From the NCBI GenBank assembly GCA_947254595.1, contig CAMYED010000020.1, positions 1 to 17,175 on the forward strand: a stretch of DNA of 17,175 nt, given 5' to 3'. The notes under the pieces are model-generated. The model worked only from the letters and a program-made list of their open reading frames with translations. It searched no databases and had not been told where the DNA came from. Of the stretch, positions 7,001 through 14,184 are shown piece after piece. The position numbers were made by a program, and so were the translations under genes. The DNA comes from an uncultured Gardnerella sp. Lineage in GTDB: Bacteria; Actinomycetota; Actinomycetes; Actinomycetales; Bifidobacteriaceae. The stretch's first letter is position 1; each line of letters opens with the position of its first letter.

Positions 7001-7021
7001 ATTTTGGATTTTGGATTTTGA
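7001..7021. repeat. 7-bp tandem repeat upstream of murF
   Basis: attttgg occurs at 7001-7007 and 7008-7014, followed by attttga at 7015-7021. The array ends seven bases before the murF ribosome binding site. Confidence 0.8.
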
Positions 7022-7027
7022 GCATGT

Positions 7028-7033
7028 GGAGGA
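7028..7033 (+). promoter_or_regulatory. Ribosome binding site deciding the murF start
   Basis: GGAGGA lies four bases before ATG 7038. It favours 7038 over the in-frame TTG at 7011 and over ATG 7176 (the MMPMTVFEI start usual for MurF), which has no such site. Confidence 0.75.
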
Positions 7034-7037
7034 TGTT

Positions 7038-8768
7038 ATGAGTTGTAATCAAAACTCGTCTGCTACAAGTTGCGTAAGCGGTGCTGTAAGCAGTGCCGTA
7101 AGCAGCGAAACTACTATTAATGACGCTGCTACAGCTGATGCTACAGCCGCTACTGAAGCCGCGGCGCAAAATAATATGATGCCTATGACCGTTTTTGAAA
7201 TTGCTGCAGCAGTTAAAGGCACGGTGCATGTTACTTATAAAAATAATTCTGCTAATTCAAAGCGCGAAAACATTATTGCAACTTCTGTTTTTACCGATTC
7301 TCGCCAAGTTCGAAAAGACTCAGTTTTTGTTGCTATAGCCGGCGAGCATGTTGATGGTCATGATTACGTTAAAAAAGCTGAAGATTTAGGCGCTGTATTG
7401 GCAATTGTTGAGCACGTTGTAGAAGAATCTTCTATTGTGCAAATTGTTGTTAAGAATTGTGTTCAGGCTTTAGGAATGTTAGCTAAGCACAATTTAGAGC
7501 GTCGTAAAGAATTGCCGGAAGCTTTTACAATTATTGGAATTACCGGTTCTGTTGGAAAAACAACTACAAAAGATATGCTTCACGCTTTGCTTAATACTTT
7601 AGGCAGTACGGTTGCGCCGGTTGGTTCTTTTAATAATAATATTGGACTTCCGCTTACTGCGCTTAAAGTTGGAAGCAATACTAGGTTTTTAGTTGCGGAA
7701 ATGGGTGCTAATCACGTTGGTGAGATTGAAAACTTAACTCGTATTGCTCCTCCCGATATTGCTGTAGTGCTTAAAGTTGGTGTTGCGCATTTAGGTGAAT
7801 TTGGTTCTGTTGAGCGCATTGCGCAGGCAAAAAGCGAGATTGTGCGCGGGCTTGTGCCGCACGGCTTAGCAGTATTAAATTCGGATGATTCTCGCGTTTC
7901 TGCAATGTCGAGTCTTGTTGAGAATAATCATGTGCGTTGGTTTGGGCGGAATATTAAAAATGATTCTCTTGAATCTGCGCAAAGTGGCGAGTATGAGCTT
8001 TTTGCAAGCGAAGTGGAGTTGGATGCTCTTGGAAAACCAGTATTTACTCTTAATGAAGTAAACAATTGCGAAAGTAATTGCGAAAACGCAAATCAAACTA
8101 AAGTGCATCTTGCAATACAAGGCGAACACAATGTAATGAACGCTCTTGCTGCTGCTAATGTTGCTCGATACTTTGGTATGTCTTTAGAAAATATTGCATA
8201 CGTTCTTTCTAAAGTCTCGCATATTAGCCCGCATCGTATGCAGCTTAGTACCGTTTCTTATGATGGCAAAGAATTTACGCTTATTGACGACTCTTTTAAT
8301 GCGAATCCTGATTCTATGAAAGCTGGTATTGACGGTTTATGCGCTTACGAACATAATGTAAACGCTGAATCTTCTAATCTTTTCCGCATTGCTGTTCTTG
8401 GATCTATGTTGGAACTTGGCGAAAACGAGTGCGAATTGCATGCGAATATTGGAAGTTACGCTGCAAATTCAAGCGTTGACGCTGTTATAGCTGTAGGTTC
8501 TGAAACTGATTCTGATTTAGATAGATTAGCTAATTGCATTGTTCAAGGTGCGCGAGATTCTTGGGTAAATAAGAAGGATTCGGTAGATTCTGCCGTTCGC
8601 TTTGCGCATAGTGCTAAGGAAGCTGATTCTATTGTTTGGAAAATGGTGGCCGAGCATCCGAGTAGTGTTGTGTTGTTGAAAGGTTCACACGCTTCGGGAT
8701 TAAGTGTGCTTGCTGAGCGTTGGGCAAAACTTCCATCTTTTAGCGAGCAAACCGACGGTGAGAAGTAG
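7038..8768 (+). CDS. murF: UDP-MurNAc-tripeptide--D-Ala-D-Ala ligase
   Basis: Adds D-Ala-D-Ala to UDP-MurNAc-tripeptide, the last cytoplasmic step of stem-peptide assembly. 576 residues from ATG 7038. The MurF body begins at about residue 47 (MMPMTVFEIAAAVKG), so the first 46 residues are an extra Ala/Ser/Thr-rich stretch. Motifs: FTDSRQVRKDSVFVAI (UDP-binding N-terminal domain); P-loop GSVGKT at about 170-175; EMGANHVGEI; GEHNVMNALAA; SPHRMQL; and DDSFNANPDSM near 417-427 in the C-terminal domain. All catalytic elements are present, in contrast to the MurE-like neighbour. The stop codon lies inside a 13-bp tandem repeat. A downstream start at 7176 would give a normal-length MurF and cannot be fully excluded. 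Confidence 0.94.
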   Translation: MSCNQNSSATSCVSGAVSSAVSSETTINDAATADATAATEAAAQNNMMPMTVFEIAAAVKGTVHVTYKNNSANSKRENIIATSVFTDSRQVRKDSVFVAIAGEHVDGHDYVKKAEDLGAVLAIVEHVVEESSIVQIVVKNCVQALGMLAKHNLERRKELPEAFTIIGITGSVGKTTTKDMLHALLNTLGSTVAPVGSFNNNIGLPLTALKVGSNTRFLVAEMGANHVGEIENLTRIAPPDIAVVLKVGVAHLGEFGSVERIAQAKSEIVRGLVPHGLAVLNSDDSRVSAMSSLVENNHVRWFGRNIKNDSLESAQSGEYELFASEVELDALGKPVFTLNEVNNCESNCENANQTKVHLAIQGEHNVMNALAAANVARYFGMSLENIAYVLSKVSHISPHRMQLSTVSYDGKEFTLIDDSFNANPDSMKAGIDGLCAYEHNVNAESSNLFRIAVLGSMLELGENECELHANIGSYAANSSVDAVIAVGSETDSDLDRLANCIVQGARDSWVNKKDSVDSAVRFAHSAKEADSIVWKMVAEHPSSVVLLKGSHASGLSVLAERWAKLPSFSEQTDGEK

Positions 8769-8853
8769 CTTAGTAAAGTAGCTTAGTAAAGTAGCTTAGT
8801 AAAGTAGATTGCTGAGTAACTTACTAGAGTAACTTAGTAAAGTAGATTAGTAG
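8764..8853. repeat. 13-bp tandem repeat over the murF stop and murF-mraY gap
   Basis: agtagcttagtaa is repeated perfectly three times (8764-8776, 8777-8789, 8790-8802), followed by diverged copies to about 8853. The first copy contains the murF stop TAG. The 13-bp period is not a multiple of three, as expected for a mostly non-coding array. The whole 123-base gap otherwise shows only the mraY ribosome binding site. Confidence 0.88.
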
Positions 8854-8878
8854 CAGTAGGGCGAACGAAACAGTAAAC

Positions 8879-8883
8879 GGAGG
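8879..8883 (+). promoter_or_regulatory. Ribosome binding site for the GTG start of mraY
   Basis: GGAGG lies eight bases before GTG 8892. It supports this non-ATG start, after which the protein begins directly with its first membrane helix. Confidence 0.8.
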
Positions 8884-8891
8884 TTTAAGCG

Positions 8892-9995
8892 GTGATTGCG
8901 CTTATTATAGGAATTGTTGTGTCACTGGCGGTGACGATTGTTGGCACACCTTTACTTATTCGTTTAGTGCATCGTCTGCACTACGGTCAGTACATTCGTC
9001 AGGATGGCCCGCAATCGCATTTAATGAAGCGTGGAACTCCAACTATGGGCGGTGTTGTTATTAATCTCGCTGTTGTTGTTGGTTGGGCTGCTTCGGCTTT
9101 GTATCGCTATTTGTCTGTTGGTCGTTCGCCTTCTTGGTCTGCTGTTTTAGTGCTTTTTGCAATGCTTTCAATGGGTTTGATTGGATTTATTGACGATTTT
9201 GCTAAGGTTCGTAAAAAGCAGAATCTTGGTCTTTCTGTTCATGCTAAATTTATTGGGCAGATTATTTTTGCCAGCATTTACGCTGTTTTGGCGTTATTGC
9301 TTCCAACGCAATCCGGATTGCCGAGTGCTCAGCCTGGAATGAGTTTTATTGAGAAGCCATTTCTTGATTTTTCCGTGCTTGGCAAGGGTGTTGGCATTGT
9401 TATATTCATTATTTGGGTTAATTTCCTAATAGCAGCATGGTCTAATGCTGTGAATTTAACTGACGGTCTTGACGGTTTAGCGTCTGGATCTTCTATGATT
9501 GCTTTTGCCGGTTACGCTTTGATTGCTTTTTGGGAAAGCTACCATGTTCGCGGTGGAGGTCATTTTGGATTCTCTTACGCTGTTTCCGATCCTCTTGATT
9601 TAACTATTATTGCAGTGTGTGCGGCGGTTGCTTGCTTTGGGTTCCTTTGGTTCAATTCGAATCCTGCGCAAGTTTTCATGGGCGACACAGGTTCTTTAGC
9701 TTTGGGCGGCTTGTTTGCGGCTCTTTCTATTGCAACGCACACCGAGTTTTTGGCGGTTATTTTGGGCGGTTTGTTCGTAATGGAAGCTGCAAGTGATGTT
9801 ATTCAGGTTGGTTTCTTTAAGGCTACGCATAAGCGTGTGTTCAAAATGGCTCCTATTCATCATCATTTTGAATTGCTTGGTTGGACGGAAACGAAAGTTG
9901 TTGTGCGTTTTTGGATGATTGAGCTTATGTTCGTTCTATCTGCTCTTATGATGTTTTATGCTGATTGGGCAGGGCGTTCGGGTTTGCTTATTTAA
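8892..9995 (+). CDS. mraY: Phospho-MurNAc-pentapeptide transferase
   Basis: Membrane enzyme that transfers phospho-MurNAc-pentapeptide to undecaprenyl phosphate, giving lipid I. 367 residues, mostly hydrophobic helices as in the ten-helix family. Visible signatures: GTPTMGGVV at about 48-56; the Asp pair in GFIDDF (Asp101-Asp102); NLTDGLDGLASG (Asp191, Asp194); FMGDTGSLALGG (Asp265); and the PIHHHFELLGWTE loop with three histidines at 323-325. All known catalytic and Mg-binding residues are in place. The gene sits between murF and murD as in other dcw clusters. The stop codon lies inside a 12-bp tandem repeat. Confidence 0.97.
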   Translation: MIALIIGIVVSLAVTIVGTPLLIRLVHRLHYGQYIRQDGPQSHLMKRGTPTMGGVVINLAVVVGWAASALYRYLSVGRSPSWSAVLVLFAMLSMGLIGFIDDFAKVRKKQNLGLSVHAKFIGQIIFASIYAVLALLLPTQSGLPSAQPGMSFIEKPFLDFSVLGKGVGIVIFIIWVNFLIAAWSNAVNLTDGLDGLASGSSMIAFAGYALIAFWESYHVRGGGHFGFSYAVSDPLDLTIIAVCAAVACFGFLWFNSNPAQVFMGDTGSLALGGLFAALSIATHTEFLAVILGGLFVMEAASDVIQVGFFKATHKRVFKMAPIHHHFELLGWTETKVVVRFWMIELMFVLSALMMFYADWAGRSGLLI

Positions 9996-10020
9996 TGGCT
10001 TATTTAATGGCTTATTTAAT
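9986..10020. repeat. 12-bp tandem repeat over the mraY stop codon
   Basis: gcttatttaatg occurs at 9986-9997 and 9998-10009, with gcttatttaat at 10010-10020. The first copy encodes the last residues and TAA stop of mraY, so the duplicated copies carry further in-frame stops. Confidence 0.9.
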
Positions 10021-10030
10021 ATAAAAAATT

Positions 10031-10036
10031 GGAAGG
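10031..10036 (+). promoter_or_regulatory. Ribosome binding site deciding the murD start
   Basis: GGAAGG lies seven bases before ATG 10044. An in-frame TTG at 10029 overlaps this site and is therefore rejected as the start. Confidence 0.75.
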
Positions 10037-10043
10037 CTTCAAT

Positions 10044-11633
10044 ATGAGTACTCTTAAGAGTTCTGATTCGTCTGTTTCGCTACAATCATGCGAATGTAAT
10101 AACGCATTCCCGTTCAAAAATGTTCTTGTTGCAGGTCTTGGAGTTTCCGGGCGAGGTGCTTCCGAGGTTTTGCGTGCTGTTGGTGCGAATCCTATAACTG
10201 CCGACGAAAATAAGCCTGAAGCTAATATTCACGATTTTTCAGCAATCGACTGGTCGAAAATAGACGCTGTAGTAACTTCTCCAGTGTTTAATCCGCGTAC
10301 GCCTTTTTTGCTTGAGGCTGCGGAGCATAATATTCCTGTTTTTAGCGAAGTTGAGTTAGCTTGGCGTTTGCGCGTTAATTCTAAGCGCACAGATAAACCT
10401 GCTTATTGGGTTGGTATTACTGGCACTAACGGAAAAACTTCTACTACGGAAATGACTTCCAGCATGCTTACTGCGTGCGGATTAAACGCTCCTGCAGTTG
10501 GTAATATTGGAAAATCTGTTTCGCACGCAGCGTTAGAAGCTGAACATGATGCTTTATGCGTTGAATTAAGCTCTTTCCAACTGCATTTTACTGATTCTTT
10601 AGCTCTTGATTGTGCTGCAATTACTAATATTGCTGCCGACCATTTGGATTGGCATGGTGGCATTGAAGCCTACGCTAAAGATAAATCAAAAGTGTTTAAT
10701 AATGTGCGCAAAGCTTTAGTTTATAACGCTCAGGATGCGCGCGTTAAAGCTTTGGCGCTTGCTGCAAAAGTGTCTGAAGGCTGTAAGCGTATTGGTTTTA
10801 CTTTGGACGAGCCAGCTGTTGGTGAAATCGGTGTTAAAGACGGTTGGATTGTTGACGTAAGTGGTGTAGCGGGCGGTGTTGAAGGCGAGCCGAAACGTAT
10901 TGTGCAATTGTGCGATTTGAAGCATTTGTGCGAGCCGGACGGAACTGTGTACCCGCATTTGTTGGCTGACGCTCTTACAGCTTTGGCGTTGGCTCTTGGG
11001 CTGACGGGGAATGTTGAGGATTCTGTTCGCGCTTTGCGTGAGTTTGCTCCTGGAGGGCATCGTATTCAAACGGTTGCAACTTTGCCGTCTGAAGATGGTA
11101 ATTCTTTACATGACATTCGCTTTGTTGACGATTCTAAGGCGACTAATGCTCATGCTGCAGCCGCATCTTTAGCAAGTTTTGCGGATAATTCTGTTGTTTG
11201 GATTGCAGGCGGATTAGCTAAGGGCGGTTGTTTTGAAGATTTGGTAGCTAAACAGCGTCATGTTATTAAGGCTGCTGTAATAATTGGTTTAGATCAGCGT
11301 CCTTTTGTTGAGGCGCTTCATGCGTCTGCTCCGGATTTGCCTGTAACGATTGTTTCTCCGGATGGTTCTTGCGCTAAATCGTATAATGGTATTGACGATG
11401 ATGTTTATGCTGAAATTGCAGAAAATGCGGTTATTCAGCTTGATTCAAAATTTGGCGAGGCTGTTATGCGTAAAACAATAGAGTCTGCCGGCTGCTACGC
11501 TAAGCCGGGAGATGTTGTTCTGTTGGCTCCGGCATGCGCTTCTATGGATCAGTTTGTTTCATACGCCGATCGCGGCAATTGTTTTGCTAAGGAATCTCAA
11601 CGATGGGTGCAGAATCATGGTGTTGAAAATTAG
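10044..11633 (+). CDS. murD: UDP-MurNAc-L-Ala--D-glutamate ligase
   Basis: Adds D-Glu to UDP-MurNAc-L-Ala in the cytoplasm. 529 residues, longer than the usual 440-480; the excess includes about 25 Ser/Cys-rich residues before the Rossmann-like N-terminal domain (VLVAGLGVSGRGASEVL). Motifs: P-loop GTNGKT at about 127-132; CVELSSFQLHFT; NIAADHLDWHGG; PGGHRIQTVA; FVDDSKATNAHAAAASL; IAGGLAKGGCFEDL; and APACASMDQF near the C-terminus. The gene overlaps the next reading frame (ftsW) by 17 bases. Confidence 0.96.
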   Translation: MSTLKSSDSSVSLQSCECNNAFPFKNVLVAGLGVSGRGASEVLRAVGANPITADENKPEANIHDFSAIDWSKIDAVVTSPVFNPRTPFLLEAAEHNIPVFSEVELAWRLRVNSKRTDKPAYWVGITGTNGKTSTTEMTSSMLTACGLNAPAVGNIGKSVSHAALEAEHDALCVELSSFQLHFTDSLALDCAAITNIAADHLDWHGGIEAYAKDKSKVFNNVRKALVYNAQDARVKALALAAKVSEGCKRIGFTLDEPAVGEIGVKDGWIVDVSGVAGGVEGEPKRIVQLCDLKHLCEPDGTVYPHLLADALTALALALGLTGNVEDSVRALREFAPGGHRIQTVATLPSEDGNSLHDIRFVDDSKATNAHAAAASLASFADNSVVWIAGGLAKGGCFEDLVAKQRHVIKAAVIIGLDQRPFVEALHASAPDLPVTIVSPDGSCAKSYNGIDDDVYAEIAENAVIQLDSKFGEAVMRKTIESAGCYAKPGDVVLLAPACASMDQFVSYADRGNCFAKESQRWVQNHGVEN

Positions 11634-12888
11634 ATTAAAAAAATCTGCATCAAAAAAATCTGCGTCTAAAGATTCTGCATTAGAAGATTCTGAGCAAAGA
11701 AAATCTGCGTCGAAGGATTCTACATTACAAGATTCGCTGCTAAAACAGTACGCTGGTTGGCGTAGTTTAACCAACCCGCTTTGGTGCTTATACGGGATGC
11801 GAGTATCCGTAGTAGTACTGGCTATTTTTGGCTTGTTTATGGTATTTTCTAGCTCCTCCGTAACAATGATTACGTACGGTGTTGCACCTTGGGGTCAAGG
11901 AGTAAATCAAACTTTGTACTGTATTCTTGGCATGATCGGCTACATTTTTGCTTCTCGCGTTCCCATTTCCTACTACCGTAGGTATGTTGCAATTATTTAT
12001 ACCGTGTCCGCAGTAGCTCAGTTCCTCACTTTTGTTCCGGGCTTGCGCAGAGAAGTGAACGGAAACGCTGGTTGGATTGCTTTCGGCCCGATTACTTTGC
12101 AGCCTGCAGAAATTACGAAACTTGCATTGTGTATTTGGCTGCCGCTTTCGCTTGTTGCAGCAAAAGAAGCGTATAAGCGTGTTCAAATGCGAGCGTATAT
12201 TCCTGCAGCAACAGGACTAGGCATATCGCTTCTTTTAGTTATTGCGGGTAAGGATCTTGGTACTGCTTTAATTATTATTCTTATTGCGCTTATAGCTTTT
12301 TATCTTGGCGGATTCCCAACGCGATGGCTTGTAGTAAGCATATTGGTTGCAATGATGCTGGTTGCTTTTTTAGTTTTGACTAGTAAAAATCGTATGCGAC
12401 GTATTCTTGCAGCTTGGCAAGGTTGCGACGCAAAAGCTGCTAAAGGCGTGTGCTTCCAATCTATTCACGCACAATACGCAATGGCTTCAGGTGGATTATT
12501 AGGCGTTGGAATTGGTAATTCTCGAGAAAAATGGAATTATTTGCCGTACGCGCATAACGATTTTATTTTCGCAATTATTGGCGAGGAGATGGGATTTTTA
12601 GTAGCGTCTGCAGTAATTATTTTGTACATAATAATCGGCTGGTGCATGCTTTCTTCAGCTCTACAAGCAAAATCAAAGTTTATTTCAATCACTTTAATGA
12701 GTATTGCAACGTGGATTGTTGGGCAAGCTTTAGTAAATATCCTCGTAGTAGTGCAATTACTGCCGGTTATGGGTGTTCCTATGCCGTTTGTGTCTGCTGG
12801 AGGGTCTTCGCTTGTTATGTGCTTGGTTGCGGTTGGGGTCGCAGACGGGCTGATGCGAGCTAATCCTCAGATTAAAATGGAAAAGTAG
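11617..12888 (+). CDS. ftsW: FtsW, septal peptidoglycan polymerase (SEDS family)
   Basis: Polymerises lipid II into septal glycan together with FtsI. 423 residues from ATG 11617. Residues 1-45 form a charged cytoplasmic extension made of five-residue repeats. The hydrophobic SEDS core then starts near 57 (MRVSVVVLAIFGLFMVFSSS). SEDS signatures: NGNAGWIAFGPITLQPAEITK (the NGA..W..QPSE region), GKDLGTALIII, NSREKWNYLPYAHNDFIFA followed by IGEEMG, and PFVSAGGSSLV near the end. Position in the dcw cluster supports FtsW over RodA. The start overlaps murD by 17 bases and has only a weak upstream site; GTG 11620 and TTG 11623 are adjacent in-frame alternatives. The frame is open further upstream (from 11512), but that part is an out-of-frame reading of murD. 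Confidence 0.93.
   Translation: MVLKIRLKKSASKKSASKDSALEDSEQRKSASKDSTLQDSLLKQYAGWRSLTNPLWCLYGMRVSVVVLAIFGLFMVFSSSSVTMITYGVAPWGQGVNQTLYCILGMIGYIFASRVPISYYRRYVAIIYTVSAVAQFLTFVPGLRREVNGNAGWIAFGPITLQPAEITKLALCIWLPLSLVAAKEAYKRVQMRAYIPAATGLGISLLLVIAGKDLGTALIIILIALIAFYLGGFPTRWLVVSILVAMMLVAFLVLTSKNRMRRILAAWQGCDAKAAKGVCFQSIHAQYAMASGGLLGVGIGNSREKWNYLPYAHNDFIFAIIGEEMGFLVASAVIILYIIIGWCMLSSALQAKSKFISITLMSIATWIVGQALVNILVVVQLLPVMGVPMPFVSAGGSSLVMCLVAVGVADGLMRANPQIKMEK
11641..11745 (+). repeat. 15-bp repeat encoding pentapeptides at the FtsW N-terminus
   Basis: Seven imperfect 15-bp units code for KSASK, KSASK, DSALE, DSEQR, KSASK, DSTLQ and DSLLK (FtsW residues 9-43). Every unit starts with Lys or Asp followed by Ser, giving alternating charge blocks. 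Confidence 0.85.
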
Positions 12889-12913
12889 TGCGCAATTTAA
12901 GAATCGGGTAAAT

Positions 12914-14170
12914 ATGAATCAAACCAATCAAAATAACGAAGCTAACAACGAAGCTAACAACGAAGCTAACAACGAAGCTAACAACGAAGCTGCGCAAGAA
13001 GTTAATATTGTGCTTGCAGGAGGTGGCACAGCAGGTCACGTCAACCCGTTACTTGCCGTAGCAGATGCATTAAAAACTTTAGAACCAAAAGCGAATATTA
13101 GCGTTATTGGAACGGAAGTTGGCTTAGAAAAAAATCTTGTTCCCGAAGCTGGCTACGAACTCGACACTATTGAAAAAGTGCCGTTCCCGCGTAAACCAAA
13201 TATTGACGCTCTTAAATTCCCAATCCGCTGGATTAGAGAAAAACGCAAAGTGCGAAATATTTTAGAAAAACGAAAAGCAGACGTTGTAGTCGGCTTTGGA
13301 GGCTACGCTGCAGCACCTGCATATTGCCAAGCTCACGCGCAAAATATTCCAATTGTTGTTCACGAACAGAACGCAAAAGCAGGAATGGCAAACAAACTGG
13401 GCGCTCGCTGGGCTACAGAAGTTGCAACAGTGTACGAAAACACCGGTTTGCACACTAAAAAAGGCGTTGAAGCTGAACGAGTCGGCTTACCACTTAGGCC
13501 TGCTATTGCAGAATTATGCGAAAAATTTGAAGAAAATAGAGAATCTGCGCGAATGGAAGGCGCCTACCAGCTCGGGGTTGACCCACGCCGACCAATTATT
13601 CTCGTTACCGGCGGATCTTTAGGCGCGCAAAGCCTAAACCGTGCTGTAGCTTCGGCTGCGAAAGATATTTTAAGAAATGCGCAAGTAATTCACCTAACCG
13701 GCCGCGGAAAAGCGGACGAAGTTCGAACAATTGTTGAGCAGCAAGTTGGGCAATCGCAAATAAACGATATTAAAACAAATCATTTAGGTTTGGGAGATTA
13801 CCATATTGCAGAATATTTAGAGCGAATCGACTGGGCTTTTTCCTGCGCAGACCTGGTTATTTGTAGGTCGGGAGCCGGAACGGTTGCAGAAATTTCAGCA
13901 CTTGGATTGCCAGCAGTTTACGTGCCGCTTCCTATTGGTAACGGAGAGCAGCGTTTTAATGCAGAAGCTGTTGTAAAAGCCGGGGGAGCGTTAATGGTTA
14001 AAGACGCCGACTTTACAAATAAGTGGATTCTTACAGAAGGTCTTAAACTACTTAACGACAATAAGCGTTTGCAAAATATGCGAAACGAAGCTTGGAATTA
14101 CGGTATTCGTAACGCGGCAAACATTATGGCAGAGCGTATTCTTAAAATCGCAAAAGAAAGCAGAAAATAA
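12914..14170 (+). CDS. murG: UDP-GlcNAc:lipid I N-acetylglucosaminyltransferase
   Basis: Peripheral membrane GT-B glycosyltransferase that adds GlcNAc to lipid I, forming lipid II. 418 residues. The first 29 are an Asn/Glu/Ala repeat (NEAN units). The enzyme then begins with NIVLAGGGTAGHVNP, whose glycine-rich loop covers about 36-44. Further motifs: VVGFGGYAAAPAY; VVHEQNAKAGMANK; the second G-loop VTGGSLGAQSLN near 229-240; CRSGAGTVAEISALGLPAVYVPL near 316-336; and NGEQRFNAEAV near 340-350 at the sugar-nucleotide site. ATG 12914 follows ftsW by 25 bases with only a weak GGG site. The stop TAA overlaps the murC ATG. Its base use (A/C-rich) differs from the earlier genes in the cluster. Confidence 0.96.
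   Translation: MNQTNQNNEANNEANNEANNEANNEAAQEVNIVLAGGGTAGHVNPLLAVADALKTLEPKANISVIGTEVGLEKNLVPEAGYELDTIEKVPFPRKPNIDALKFPIRWIREKRKVRNILEKRKADVVVGFGGYAAAPAYCQAHAQNIPIVVHEQNAKAGMANKLGARWATEVATVYENTGLHTKKGVEAERVGLPLRPAIAELCEKFEENRESARMEGAYQLGVDPRRPIILVTGGSLGAQSLNRAVASAAKDILRNAQVIHLTGRGKADEVRTIVEQQVGQSQINDIKTNHLGLGDYHIAEYLERIDWAFSCADLVICRSGAGTVAEISALGLPAVYVPLPIGNGEQRFNAEAVVKAGGALMVKDADFTNKWILTEGLKLLNDNKRLQNMRNEAWNYGIRNAANIMAERILKIAKESRK
12935..12990 (+). repeat. 12-bp tandem repeat encoding the MurG N-terminus
   Basis: aacgaagctaac is repeated perfectly at 12935, 12947, 12959 and 12971, with a partial fifth copy to 12990. It encodes NEAN repeats ahead of the MurG fold. The period keeps the reading frame, so copy number could vary without loss of function. 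Confidence 0.93.
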
Positions 14171-14184
14171 TGCAGAAAATAATG
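14161..14184 (+). repeat. 12-bp duplication spanning murG stop and murC start
   Basis: cagaaaataatg occurs at 14161-14172 and 14173-14184. The first copy holds the murG stop and murC ATG (TAATG); the second supplies a further in-frame ATG at 14182 four codons later. The duplication therefore creates two possible murC starts. Confidence 0.88.

Noticed and set aside
5763..7037. MurE-like gene as a frameshifted murE pseudogene
   Set aside because: Only 96 bases lie between its stop and murF, with no trace of a C-terminal ligase domain in any frame, and the P-loop is substituted within an intact frame. Domain loss, not a simple frameshift, explains it.
8769..8891. Terminator or promoter in the murF-mraY gap
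   Set aside because: The stretch is a diverging 13-bp repeat without a stable stem plus T-run and without a convincing -35/-10 pair.
11512..11616. ftsW starting upstream inside murD
   Set aside because: The extra residues are an out-of-frame reading of the conserved murD 3' end (APACASMDQF region); ATG 11617 gives a plausible short overlap.
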